Below are positions 1-12,900 of a stretch of 64,000 nt of DNA, one piece after another. Under the pieces are notes generated by a model, which was not told the DNA's origin, made no database searches, and worked only from the letters and a program-made list of their open reading frames with translations. Source of the stretch: Enchytraeus crypticus (taxonomy: Eukaryota; Annelida; Clitellata; Enchytraeida; Enchytraeidae). Position 1 is the stretch's first letter. Each line of letters begins with the position of its first letter. The stretch covers positions 4,466,001-4,530,000 of the forward strand of contig CAJHZI010000547.1 of assembly GCA_905160935.1 (NCBI GenBank), read 5' to 3'. A program made the position numbers and the translations under genes.

Positions 1-1
1 G

Positions 2-646
2 GCTGCTCCAGGCTTCCGCGGGAAAGTTCTCTTCACGTACATGAACGTTGACGAGGAGGAAAACGCTCGGATTCTGGAATTCTTTGGCCTCAAACTGGCG
101 GACTGTCCGACAGTTCGCTACATCTCATTGGTCGAGGATCTGATCAAGTACAAGCCGGACAACGACGATCTTTCGGCCGCCTCTCTCGTTAAATTCGTTC
201 AGAACGTTCTCGATGGCAAACAGAAGCCGCACCTGCTGAGCGAGAAGCTACCGGAAGACTGGAATTCCGCTCCCGTTAAACTACTCGTCGCTTCAAACTT
301 CGACTCGTTCATACGAGGCACGAACAAGAACAAGAACACGCTCGTGATGTTCTACGCACCGTGGTGCGGGCACTGTAAATCTCTCGCGCCGATCTGGGAC
401 GAGTTAGGAAAGAAGTACGAGAATCGGAGCGATCTGATCATAGCCAAGATGGACGCCACGACCAATGAGCTGGAGGACACGAAGATTGAGAACTTTCCTA
501 CGATCAGACTGTACCTGAGAGATGGGCTGGGTGTGATTGATTATAGCGGAGATAGGAGCGTTGAGGCTCTGAGCAGATTTGTCGAGAGCGAGGGGGAAGT
601 ACATTATCACGAGGGTGATGATACGCCGGCTAAAGATGAACTGTGA
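2..646 (+). CDS. P4HB: Protein disulfide isomerase, C-terminal part (b' and a' domains)
   Basis: Partial CDS, open at the left edge; the frame runs from base 2 with no intron to the stop at 644-646. PDI makes and rearranges disulfides in the ER lumen. The visible 214 residues cover the end of the b' domain (PEDW and PVK stretch at about 255-285) and a whole thioredoxin-like a' domain. The catalytic CGHC is at 365-376, preceded by FYAPW, and the conserved cis-proline is in FPT near 494-502. The protein ends in KDEL (632-643), the ER-retrieval signal. Order and spacing match PDIA1/P4HB best. The tail between the a' domain and KDEL is short and only mildly acidic, unlike the long acidic tail of vertebrate PDIA1. 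PDIA1 is favoured over other PDI family members by the b' to a' sequence, not by a database search. Confidence 0.93.
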   Translation, partial: AAPGFRGKVLFTYMNVDEEENARILEFFGLKLADCPTVRYISLVEDLIKYKPDNDDLSAASLVKFVQNVLDGKQKPHLLSEKLPEDWNSAPVKLLVASNFDSFIRGTNKNKNTLVMFYAPWCGHCKSLAPIWDELGKKYENRSDLIIAKMDATTNELEDTKIENFPTIRLYLRDGLGVIDYSGDRSVEALSRFVESEGEVHYHEGDDTPAKDEL

Positions 647-1065
647 TAGCAAAGAGGGAGTTGTAAAGAGCTGTGATCTCTCTCTCTCTTAGTGCACTGC
701 CTACTGGCAGGTCCGTGGTATATAACGCCTCCACTCGTTTCTATCTTGACACATCATGCGAATATCATATCTCTCTCTCTTTAGTGCACTGCTAAGTGGC
801 AGGTTCAAGGTACATATTCATACTCAAAGTCTGTTTTCTCGCTCCATAAGAGCACTCCTTAGATAAACAAGTTAATCCCTTCACTAAGTCTATGCCTTAT
901 CCATACCTTATGTAGCCTGGGAAAGGTACGGCAGTAACATCATATCAATGAACATAAATGCACCAGACATTTAAATCTCATCAATCATTCAAATCAAAAT
1001 CAAACATCTTAATCACTGAATCCTGTGGCCATCAGAGAGGCCATCAGAGTGGCTTTCTTCCGTTT
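647..1065 (+). repeat. Two copies of dispersed family D after the PDI stop
   Basis: Two copies lie near 682-770 and 778-945. Both begin with a CT tract and TAGTGCACTGC, followed by a small hairpin-capable stretch (CTGCC, short loop, GGCAG), then a run about the CATATTCATACTC motif. The first is a subfamily with TATATAACGCCTCC instead. PDI 3' UTR probably runs into this region; I could not choose a poly(A) site. Confidence 0.6.
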
Positions 1066-1185
1066 TCCTCTTCACGTCCACATACGAGTATGTCTGTAAA
1101 TCTTCTGTAACATTCCATTTGATATAGTATTATCCTTGTGGGTTTCTGCTTATGATGAGGTGTGCCCCAAATGTCTTCCTGAGCT
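1065..1185 (+). repeat. Dispersed repeat, tail of family D subfamily
   Basis: Shares a block ending in TTCTGCTTATGATGAGGTG with 15655-15785. The start of the block (cytosine-rich, CTTCACTTCCAC-like, then ACGAGTATGTCT) also follows the family D copy at 39788-39905, so this is probably a detached tail of that family. Confidence 0.5.
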
Positions 1186-1356
1186 GATATATTAGATTGA
1201 AAATTTCGGGTCCATGGAAGGTAAATCTCACTAACAGTAGTCAGGTTAGAATTTGTAAATAGACTTAAGATGCTAACTTGTAATAGAATTAGACTTTCAA
1301 TTTGTAATTTGATTTATCGATGTTTGCTCAGATTGTCTTACTATCCGTCCATAGTC

Positions 1357-1500
1357 GGCTGGAGCCAGTGGCGATATCGGTAAGATACTCGACCGCGGAT
1401 CAGTATGTGCGGGGTTCAAATCCTGGGCTCGTCGTCACTGACATCGCTTTCGTGTGAGGAAACTGACGCTAACCTTATCGATTTAACATTGTCAACCCGA
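1357..1500 (+). mobile_element. tRNA-derived SINE (family A)
   Basis: Starts with GGCTGGAGCCAG. An A-box-like TGGCGATATCGG and a perfect B box GGTTCAAATCC are spaced as in pol III promoters, followed by the family body GTCACTGACATCGCTTT and the GAGGAAACTGACG end. At least ten related copies lie in the window on both strands. Confidence 0.75.
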
Positions 1501-1734
1501 CTGAAAGCTTTACCAGCTTTTAGTCGGGTTGTAAGATGTTTGGAGTTAGTCACTTGTTGAACATCAACTTTATTTATTCACGTAACTTTGACGGTTTGTA
1601 GGAATGTTTCATTAGTGAGAACATCAGAGCTCACCTGATAACAATTACGTAAGACTACTAGATAATCTCTTCTAACTCATATTTACTGCAATTTATTACT
1701 TGCGAATAACTGTGTACTTACATGTATATGTCTC

Positions 1735-1940
1735 TTCGACTTTTCATATCCACCGAACGTCCACGAACTGAGCCCAAGACGTAAACCTCCATTCCGCTAG
1801 TACCCTTCCTTGGACTGACCACCCGGATTTTGGCTCGCACCGTTTATGGACCCCTCACTCTGCTCATCGGCTTTGATTTGGTATCACAGTGCTCAATGTT
1901 GTAATGGACAACAGTAGCACTCTAATCGTATTGTTGTTGT
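1735..1940 (-). repeat. Dispersed family B copy with palindromic core
   Basis: Matches the copy at 59574-59790 over about 190 bases. On the minus strand it begins beside a (CAA)n tract, carries the core with AGTGCT at one end and AGCACT-like at the other, and continues through a body with CAAAATCCGGGTGGTCAG. Confidence 0.6.
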
Positions 1941-2154
1941 TGTTATGTCGGCTGTTTTATGTTATTGAGTATTTTAAATGTTCTACAATACTTTCTCGTG
2001 AATAATTTCTCTAAATCGTTGTTGTTCTAACCGATATGTCTGTATTTTGTTTTGTGTTTTTGAGCTGAACAAATAACTTTGAGAGAACAACAAAAGTGTT
2101 TACATTAAGTACAAAGATAGTTTTGCTTAGTAAAATAAACCGAGAATTTTCTAT

Positions 2155-2310
2155 ATGATAATAATAATAATAACTGTTAGAGTGCTACAGTCATCAATGA
2201 CAACATCGAGCGCTATTGAGTCAAAATCAAGCCGACGAACAAAAAGAAGGTCCAAAAACTGTGCAAATTCCAAAATCCAGAAAATCAGTCCAAAGTTAAG
2301 GGATTTAATG
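2155..2310 (+). repeat. Family B copy beside a (TAA)n tract
   Basis: A short (TAA)n run is followed by the core: AGTGCTACAG, an inner TCATCAATGA hairpin, and AGCACT. The body (CAAAATCAAGCC to CCAGAAAATCAGTCC) is shared with 45740-45865 and 47320-47465. Confidence 0.65.
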
Positions 2311-2334
2311 AAAATTATTATGAGAGTTTAATAA

Positions 2335-2575
2335 TATTAATAATAAAGGTTTAACGTCTGTTTCATCTTACAAGGATGATATCAGGGACGTCCACCATCG
2401 CATGTCACTACAAATCGATTCACCCCAAACGATCTGAAAAAAAATGTGCTGAAGAGAAAGAAATGATCCTAAACGGTGCCAGGTCCGGTGATCAAAAAAC
2501 CTGATCATCGGCTGTAGATGAAGCGAGGCACTGATCAGTTGGTCAGTGTTCGGTGGAAACTCCATGAGGAAGACT
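2335..2575 (+). repeat. Dispersed family C copy
   Basis: Begins after a TAA-rich run with GGTTTAACGTCTGTTTC, then a GATGATNTCAGGGACGTCC block and a CATCACTACA block. Better copies lie at 19411-19680, 45078-45200 and 48960-49135. Looks like a non-autonomous retroposed element; no promoter boxes seen. Confidence 0.55.
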
Positions 2576-2727
2576 AAGACTCATCATAGTGGAAAGATTA
2601 TGCAAACTTTGTTCTCATCCTGTAATTTATAGTGACGCTACTGATTACAATATCGAGCAGTATTGTGCCAGTCTGTGTTTTCTGCTCAACTCATCCTTCT
2701 ATAATATACATGTAATAGCAGCAAGTA

Positions 2728-2890
2728 GAGTGCTACAGTCATCAATGACAACATCGAGCACTATTATATACTGATACACACAGGCTGAATTGCTTGGGGC
2801 TTGGATAACGATCGTCATCTTCCCTTTAATCCCAGTTTAACTGGGATCGGGATACGAATGAACCTTCTCCCTTCTCCACTCCTCTTAATC
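2728..2890. repeat. Family B core and family E fragment
   Basis: 2728-2766 is the palindromic core of family B without its body. 2805-2890 is a minus-strand family E fragment (reverse complement of the AAACTGGGAT...AAGGGAAGATGA end). Confidence 0.5.
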
Positions 2891-3883
2891 ATGTATAGTT
2901 GTCACCAGACACAGGTACCACAAAAGTCATGAACTTAAAAGAATTTTCAAACTAGAAAGGTAATTTAGAAGTAGAAAATAATGCGTGTTTCACGTTCGAG
3001 TTGTGATAACAAAAAATGGACACAGCATACAACTCTTGATGCTAATTCTTAACTTTAATCCTCAACCGTGCATTATCGCTCATTATTTGTTTACAAGATG
3101 CGACTATTGTGAAGAATTAGGAAAATACTTCGATGCGTAGAAACATTAATAAGAATATATGAATTGAACGTTTTCGATCTTGAGCTAATTCTAAGGTACT
3201 CTTGAATTCTTTTGAAATCGGAAAATTTTTGATTTATGAAAAATTTATATACGTTTTATTTGCGAATATTGTAAACATTTGATTGAAATTCAGTTGTTTG
3301 GTAAAAGAAATATTTATTTAGTTCAGTTTGATACCCATCTTGTTTACAAACTTATATTCTTTAAAATTAAATAATGTTAAGAATGTTTAATAGCGTATTA
3401 ACATGTGCAAGAAGAGTTAAGAACGCAAATGTTTACACAATACATTTCAATGAAAATTTACTCCTCGGTTTCTCATCAGATGACGATTAATAGAAGACAC
3501 AGTCAATTGTTTCTAAGAGTAAAATACTTGTTTAAAGGTAATTTTGCTATCCACAGTTCTAGAAAAATAGGGGTTGGAAGTATTTTGTGAAATGGTATGC
3601 TAGTACATAAAATGGTATGCTAGTATATAAAAATCGTATGCTAGTATATAAAATTATTGTACTGTATTTTATTTAATTATTTAATATTTCATTTACCCAT
3701 AATTTTTGTCTGCTATATTATGTGTCTAAATGTATAAAAGTTTGATTATACGTTTGTGTTGCCCCGTACCCTATAGATGCTACACTCATGCGAGAATACT
3801 GTTCCGTCATTATTTATCCTGTAGTATGAAAAAGTTCTTGTTGAAAACTTCACTGTACACAATTTTTTTGGATATCTTCGCAG
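2891..3883. other. Spacer and probable 5' region of PRPF3
   Basis: AT-rich, no conserved coding content. A short tandem (TATGCTAGTAYATAAAA, three copies) sits at 3594-3655. An acceptor-like TTCGCAG lies directly before the PRPF3 start codon, so an untranslated first exon probably lies in this stretch; I could not place it. Confidence 0.4.
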
Positions 3884-6791
3884 ATGTCGCTGTCACGCAA
3901 AGAAGCGGAAGATCTGAAGCCGCTGATTGACAACATCGTCCTCAAGTTTCTCGGATTTGACGAACCAACGCTCGTTACCGCAGCGGTCAACTGCCTGGAC
4001 AAAGGCTACGACAAACATAAAACTATCGGTAAATAAACGTTCTTACTAGCTATGGCAAACAAAAAACTATTGGTAAATAAACGTTCCTACTAGCTACGGT
4101 AAACAAGAACTATTAGTAAAATTAAAATAAATGTTCCCACTAGCTATGACAAATTCTAAACTTTTCAGTAAATTAAAGTTCTTACTGATGATGATGATGA
4201 TGAGTTATCCATTTAGTTGAAGCCGACTCTTGGACACTTTATGAACTATCTGTCTCCATGTATCACGATTTCTTACTGCCTCCCTCAAATCCGCTATGCT
4301 GGTGTTGAGGTCAAATTCTACAGTATCAAGCCAACGCGTTCTTTGACGACCTTTCCTCCTTTTTCCACTGACATGTCCTAGCATAATTGATTTCTCAATT
4401 GAATTCGCTCGCATGACATGTCCAAAGTATGGCAATGATATAATCTAAACTATCATTAAATTAAAGTTCTTACTAGCTATAATAGTAAAAAAAACTATTG
4501 GTAATTTTGCGTTCTTACAAGCTGTGACAAATTCTAAACTAATGGTAAATAAACTTTCTTATGATAAATTCTAAACTATTGGTAAATAAAAATTTGTACC
4601 AGCTATGATAAATTCTAAACTATTGGTAAGTAAACATTCTTACTAGCTGTGATAAATTCTAAACTGTCTGTATATTACTATCTGTGATAATAAAAAACAT
4701 GGTAAACAAACTCTTTTATTATAGACAATACATAAAAGACTGTTAGAACTAAAGTCCAAATATTCAATATTTAATATATTTTGCATTATGGGAGTTAGTT
4801 GGAAATTGCACTTATAATTTATAAATTTATCTCAATTGTTTGTATATCAGTTGTTGTTAAAAGTATAGTATTTATGTCAGTCTGTTGTTGTTATTGTTGA
4901 CAGTTAAATTAGGTGACATATTGGATGACACTCAAGCGATCAAGTTTGCAGACAAACTTTTCACAATATACGATGAATATCGTTCAACCCATAGAGACAA
5001 AGGAAAGAAGAGAAAGGTTATTAGATTATTTCTTATTCTGTATCCTAAACCATCCATCTTTGTTAACCCTGTTAATCAACAAGTTGATCTAAGGAGTGCT
5101 CTTATGGAGCGATAAAGAAGGCTTTGAGTATGAATATGTACCTTGAACCTGCCACTTGGCAGAGCACTGAAGAGGGAGAACCCTGTTGAGGCTGGATTGA
5201 TACTTAAGAATACTAAGTCAGTGCTTAATGTATCGTTTTAATTGAACAGTTGGTTTAGTGCTTGGGTCACATCCAAGATGAGATTGATTACATGAGCAAC
5301 ATTCAGCTTAAATAATTACTGCATAGAACTATGAATTCATGATTGAATAATTACTGCATAGAACTATGAATTCTTGATTGAATAATTACTGCATAGAAAT
5401 ATGAATTCATGATTGAATAATTACTGCATAGAACTATGAATTCATGATTGAGTAATTAGTAAAACTTTAATAAAATAATAAGAAGAATTTTATTGTATAA
5501 AACAGACTCCTGTGACTACTGTAATATGACCAAGATAGAAGATGACTTTTAATTTAATAAACTTACAATTGCAAATTCGATTCTAAATCTACAACTTCAT
5601 TAAATTACAATATTCCTACAAGATGGCGTTTAAGTTTAATAGAAATTCTACGTTTGATTTAATGCGTAATTATGTGAATATTTCGTGATAACAATATCTT
5701 CTTTTATTTTCGTTCAATCTGACAACCTCGGAAAGTTACAGTACAGAAGTTCCAACAGACACAGCGTAACATAATTACAGATATAGCATATAATAATGAC
5801 AATAATAAAAATAAACACGCATTATAGTGAAATGATCAACTCTGTTGATATCTATCACTTTTAATTCCACATGTTATATCCGTTAGGCAATCTAGTCCAT
5901 TTTCCGTGTAATCAGTCTAGTGATTGTCCGAGATTTTACTCTCAGGTCGGCGCGGCTGGGATTTGAACCTGCGAGAGTTCAATTCACCTCAGGATCTGTC
6001 ATTTAAAACTTCATGATGTTATCTACACCCGTAACCATTGCACTATTGGGACATTCAAAAACAGTTAATATATAACATAAACATAATACATAAGCATAAA
6101 CATTTAATAGGCTAGATATAAGATAGATGAAACTAAAAATTGTTTTTAGTTTCATCTGTGAAACTAGAAACAATTTTGTGATGTTGCTGTGACAAAATTA
6201 CTATTGTTAATTATTGTTGATGTGACAAAATTACTATAGTTGATTATTGTTGATGTGACAAAATTACCAAAATGATTTCGCGATGTGACGTTGGGATTAA
6301 AGGCGACTATTTCTAAACACCGCACAGATGCAGGAGGACTACGACAACGATGGTGGTGGTGGTAACGCTGACACAGTGGCGGCTCTGGATGGAAAGAAGG
6401 TGAAGAAGTTCAACGAGTACTCGGAGGTCGCGATACCGGAGCCTGGTCAACCCAGTCCCGGCCAACTGTCTGCTGATAAGGTTCTCTAGTGATTGTCTGC
6501 TGATAAGGTTCTCTAGTGATTGTCTGCTGATAAGGTTCTATAGTGATTGTCTGCTGATAAGGTTCTCTAGTGTTTGTCTGCTGATAAGGTTCTCTAGTGA
6601 TTGTCTGCTGATAAGGTTCTATAGTGATGACGTTCTCGTCATCAGTTTTTAATTGATTGGTTGATCGATTAATTGATTGATTAGTTGATTGATGGTTTGG
6701 TTGATTGATATATTTTAGATCAAAGAGATGATGGCAAATGCCCAGAGAATGATAGAAGAGAGAAAGGCTCAACTCTCTCTCATGGTTTGTA

Positions 6792-6835
<44 letters not shown>

Positions 6836-6873
6836 GGTCTGTATATCTATCTCTCTCTCTCTCTCATGGTCTG

Positions 6874-6906
<33 letters not shown>

Positions 6907-9900
6907 TTGTGTGTGTGTACGTATGAATGTAGGGCTGTGTATACCTATGTGTGTGACGGAGTGTGTGTAAGTGTTTACGTGTATGTGTGTATGTCTTTAT
7001 GTTCTGCATTTATGTATGTCTGATTTACTGGCGGGATCCAGTGGCGAAGTCGGTAAGATACTCGCCTGCGGATCAGTTGATGCGGGTTCAAATCCTGGGC
7101 TCGCCCGTCACTGACATCGCTTGTGAGTGAGGAAACTGACGTTAACCTTAACTTTACCAGCTTGATGTATGTATGTATGTGTGTATGTATGTATGTATGT
7201 ATATATGTCTCTGTGTGTCTATGGTTTATGTGTGCATTTTTCTATAGCAACCAGTGCCCACCGATGACCCCACGGTGACCTCTAAGGCTCAGCCATTGGG
7301 TCAGACGCAGCAGGCTTCCAGTGATGCGATGGAGAAGGTGAGGAAGGCGACAGAGCTGCAGGCTCGTATCCAGTCAAAGCTGGTCAACATCGGCCTATCA
7401 GCCCAGCTACCTCCTGTCCCCTCAGGGTCTGTCGTTAGTTATCTACTTGATTGATTGATTGATTACATGTGCTAGTGAGTGATTGATTGATTGATTGATT
7501 AGATGTGCTAGTGATTGATTGATTGACTGATTGATTGACTGATTGATTAGATGTGCTATTGATTGATTGATTGTGTGAATGATTGATGAGTGATTAGGCC
7601 AGTGACTAGACTGCTACTGTATTCTTGAGGTTTTTAATTAACCGTTTAGTGAATACCTGTCTGTGTAAGCCTTTTTTAAGCTGATTGTGACGCTGACATT
7701 CTAGACAGTTTACTGGTATCCTTCATATCAATTAATTATTATATCATTTACTAATTGACTTGTAACTATTTGATTGATTGATTGATTGATTAATTGATTG
7801 ACTGACCGATTGATTGACTGATTGATTGACAGCCCTACTCCACTGATATTAGACTCTGAGGGAAGGACTATAGATGCTAAGACGGGGCAGGCGATACAGC
7901 TGCAGCACTATGTGCCCACGCTGAAGGCAAACATCAGAGCTAAGAAGAGACAAGAGTTCAAGGCCGTGCACGAGCGACCACCCGAGGAGATCTCTGAGTC
8001 CAAGTTCTTTGATGCTCGCGTCAGGTACAGCAACAACAGCGATACAATACATCAACACTGTAATACCACCACATCAGAATACAATACAATATGTTAGGAA
8101 CAACAACAACAACAGCGATACATCAACACTGTAATACCACCACGTCAGAATACAATACAATACGTACTACAACAACAATAGTGATACATCAACACTGTAA
8201 TACCACCACGTCAGAATACAATACAATACGTACTACAACAACAACAGCGATACATCAACACTGTAATACCATCACGTCAGAATACAATACGTTAGGAACA
8301 ACAACAGCGATACATCAACACTGTAATACCATCACGTCAGAATACAATACGTTAGGAACAACAACAGCGATACATCAACGCTGTAATACTATCACGTCAG
8401 AATACAATACAGGAGCAGAGTGCTGTGTGGTCAAGTACTGTGTATAATGCACTATAATATAATATAATATAACATAATATATAATATAATATAATATATA
8501 ACATAATATAATATAATATATAACATAATATAATATAATATAATATAATATAATATAACATAATATATAATATAATATAATATATAACATAATATAATAT
8601 AATATATAACATAATATATAATATAATATAATATATAACATAATATATAATATAATATATAACATAATATATAATATAATATAATATATAATAATATATA
8701 ACATAATATATAATATAATATAATATATAATGTAATATATAATACAATATATAATACAATGTATAATACAATATAATGCAATGAATTGCTTCTGTCTGTC
8801 GGATCTTTTCCATTTTCTTTCTATGTGTTTGCAACGATGCTATCTCTGTCTCCATTCTCCAGTGTTGCCAAGTGGCAGGTCCAAGATATATGTTCGTACT
8901 CAAATTCTGCTTTCACGCTCTATAATGAGCACTCCATAGATCAACAACCCTTTTACTTTTCTATGTAGCCTATAGCTGGAAAATTATCTTCTGAGGTGAT
9001 TTTCCTTCGCCTTTCTTTGCTCTAGCTTAATCGCCTCTAACGACATGTGCGGTTAACAATTGGTCTATTCTTAGATCTTCCAAACACAAAATGGAATAAA
9101 GTGATATTAAATCCTGCTCAGTTTTCTGAAATGTCTCTGAAGTGTTGTTGGTTTGCTGTGGTACAGTTTGCGAGGAGCTGTAAGGAGCCGGAGATCTTTC
9201 AAGTTCCACGACAAGGGAAAGTTTGAGCAGCTCGCTCAGCGACTGAGAACCAAGGTTAAGCGACTCTCTACTCTCACAGTTAAATTAATATAATACGTTT
9301 GACTATCATTAACTAATTTAATAATCATATTTTACTTTCAGAATTAATTAAATTAATAGATTACTTTTACTTTCATTCCCCATGTTGTGTCCGGGTTGTT
9401 TGAATAATTGAACAGCCGGTGACTGCACGTGTCATAGAATCCGACTAAAGCACTGAGATCCAAACCAACGTCGGAAAGGGCACTCGGTGCGTGAGCGCTT
9501 AGACTCCAAAAGTTGCTATAGAATGTACTAAAACGAATAGAAGAGAGTATAGTGCATTGACTGATGATGTGGTATGGGTCAGTGGTGAGTGGAGAAGCTA
9601 TGATGACGATGATGATCACTTTTACTTTAATAAGTAATTAAGTTAAGAGATTGAAAGAACTGATTTAATTAAACATAACCACGCACTCTGTGCATTGAGG
9701 AAAGTTTTAATGTTTTGAATGTGCATCGCCTAAACCTCTCTACCTGTTGATGACACAAAAACATACAAAACGTTTTGCGGTGCTATTCGAATTGTCTTGT
9801 ATTGTATTGCATTGTAATTACTGCACATTTAATGTGTTGTTGTAGTAGTATATTGTATTTTTGTATTGTAATTTTCTCATATGCATTACTTTTTGTATTT

Positions 9901-12900
9901 ATTATTAAATTTTATTGTAGATTGTATTTCTACTATAGCACTGTATTTTGTAATTTACTGAACTTTATTGCATTTTAAAATATCATCTATCATACTTTGT
10001 ACTGCATTGTATTTTCTAGTGTATTGTATTGTATTTGGTATTGCACTGTGTTTGGTTTTGTATTTTGAATTGTATTTTATTTGGTATTGTACTGTGTATT
10101 GTATTTTGTGTTATATTGTATTTTGCATTGTGTTCTGTATTGTATCATGCATTTTGTATTGTATTCTGCATTGTATTGTATTTTGTATTATATTCTGCAT
10201 TATATTGTACTTTGTATTGTATTTTGCATTGTATTATATATTGTATTGTGTATTGTATTCTGCCTTGTATTTTATTTTGTATTGTATTGTGTATTGTATT
10301 GTGTATTGTATTGTGAATTTTATTGTGTATTGTATTGTATTGTGTATTGTGTATTGTATTGTGCATTGTATTGTGAATTTTATTGTGTATTGTATTGTAT
10401 TGTATTGTGTATTGTATTGTGCATTGTATTGTGTATTGTATTGTATCGCGCAGGCTCAGCTGGAGCGACTGCAGAACGAGATAGCTCAGGCTGCCAAGAA
10501 GACGGGCATCGCCTCCGTGGCCAAACTAGCGACCATACAACCCAAGAAAGTTGAGGTAGGGTTTCTATAGCAACCATACAACCCAAGAAAGTTGAGGTAG
10601 GGTGTATCTCTGTCGAAGCTGTACCTGAAGTATAGTGGTGGAGCGCAGTGATTGCTTGACTGATTGATTCACCAGTTAATTGATTGATTGATTGATTGAC
10701 TGATTGATTCACCAGTTAATTGATTGATTGATTGACTGATTGATTCACCAGTTAATTGATTGATTGATTGATTCACCAGTTAATTGATTGATTGATTGAT
10801 TGATTCACCAGTTAATAGATTGACTGATTGATTCACCAGTTAATAGATTGACTGATTGATTGACTGATTGATTCACCAGTTAATTGATTGATTGATTGCA
10901 GGCAGACGATGCTGTACCAGAGATAGAGTGGTGGGACGCTGTGATACTGAAGAAGGAGAGGTACTGCGCTAATCTATTTCTCAGACAATATTGATTTTAA
11001 GATGTTTAATCCTACGCAGCCTCGTACAGCCTCGGGCTGGTATCTGTTACCTATGAACCTGTAGGTGCCGGCCACAAGTCGTACCATGTAACTCTCATGC
11101 TTTCTAGCTCTCTCTCTAGTGTTATACCAAGTGGCAGGGCCAAGGTACATATTCCTACTCGCATGCTGCGCTTTTCACCCTGCGTACAACTCGCTCTGTA
11201 GATGAGCAAGTAAATCCTTCATAAAAGGATATATGTCTTGTTCATACCTTTGTAGCCTAGGCCAGTGGCTTGTAGGTAAGCTGTTCGATAGAGGATCAGT
11301 AGGTGCAGGGTTCAGATCCAGTGCTCTCCCCGTCACTGACATGCTGTCTAGCAGAAATCTGACGTTAAACTTGACTTTAAACTTGGCGCTAGAGCTTTAA
11401 AGCAACTGACGTTGAAATTAACTTTGGATTTAGTTGATATCGTTAAGAGATGAAATAATCCAGGAGGATGACGTCTAGGGATATTGCAGAGGTGCTGACA
11501 ACTCCTATACAGCTGCAGTGCAGGGGTGCTGACAACTCTTATAACTGCACGTGTTTGTTAGAGGTGACCAGGGCAGATGCTGTTGTGAATGAAAGGGTCG
11601 TGTGTATTTATTGTCTAGGAGAAGATATTTGATCTTCGAAGATGGTCGCATGAGAACGGTCAGATAAGAAGCTAGCAATCCACCCATTAACAGATTCAGA
11701 AATATTGAGCTTACAAAGCTTTGTAATCATCTGTGAATGATTGGAAAGCTTTGAAATCATCTGTGAATGATTGGAAAGCTTTGAAATCATCTGTGAATGA
11801 TTGGAAAGCTTTGAAATTATCTGTGAATGATTGGAAAGCTTTGAAATCATCTGTGAATGATTGGAAAGCTTTGAAATCATCTGTGAATGATTGGAAAGCT
11901 TTGAAATCATCTGTGAATGATTGGAAAGCTTTGAAATCATCTGTGAATGATTGGAAAGCTTTGAAATCATCTGTGAATGATTGGAGAGCTTTGAAATCAT
12001 CTGTGAATGATTGGAATCGTCTGTGAATGATTGGAAAGCTTTGAAATCGTCTCTGTGAATGATTGGAAAGCTTTGAAATCAATCTTTGAAATGAATGATT
12101 GGAGAGCTTTGAAATCATCTGTGAATGATTGGAAAGCTTTGAAATCGTCTGTGAATGATTGGAAAGCTTTGAAATCATCTGTGAATGATTGCAAAGCTTT
12201 GAAATCATCTCTATCTTGATTTTTCTCTTGATGCTTCTGCAACTTCGTAAGGAATGTGCAAAAGTTTCTTATTTAATTAATTGATTGATTTGTGCGGCAG
12301 ATACGAGAGCCGGGTTGAAGCAGAGGCTGTGCTCGCCTATGACGAAACTGACTTTGACGGCATCACTCATCTTGTGGAGCACCCTGTGCAGATGAAGCCT
12401 CCAGGTATCAATCAATCAATCAATTAATCGATCAATCAGTCAATCATCTTGTGGAGCACCCTATGCAGATGAAGCCCCCGGGTATCAATCAATCAATCGA
12501 TCGATCAGTCAATCAATCAGTCACGCATCTTGTGGAGCACCCTGTGCAGATGAAGCCCCCAGGTATCAATCAATCGATCGATCAGTCAATCAATTGATCA
12601 GTCAATCAATCGATCAGTCAATCAATCAGTCACGCATCTTGTGGAGCACCCAGTACAGATGAAACCCCCAAGTATCGGTCAATCAATCGATCGATCAGTC
12701 AATCAATTGATCAGTCAATCAGTCAATCAGTCACTCATCTTGTGGAACACCCTATACAGATAAAGCCCCCAGGTATCAATCAATCAATCGATCAGTCAAT
12801 CAATCAATCAATCGATGAGTCAATCAATCGATCAGTCAGTCAATCAGTTAATCGATCAGTCAGTCAATCAGTTAATCGATCAGTCAATCAATCGATCAGT

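Noticed and set aside
4885-5115. 76-codon frame as a separate small gene
   Set aside because: It is PRPF3 exon 2 (4904-5016) with intron read-through on both sides.
9968-10570. 200-codon frame rich in C, V, L and Y
   Set aside because: Translation of (TTGTA)n running into PRPF3 exon 8.
11608-12219. Repeat-protein-like frames on both strands
   Set aside because: The 30-bp unit keeps several frames open, but it lies inside an intron of a correctly spliced gene.
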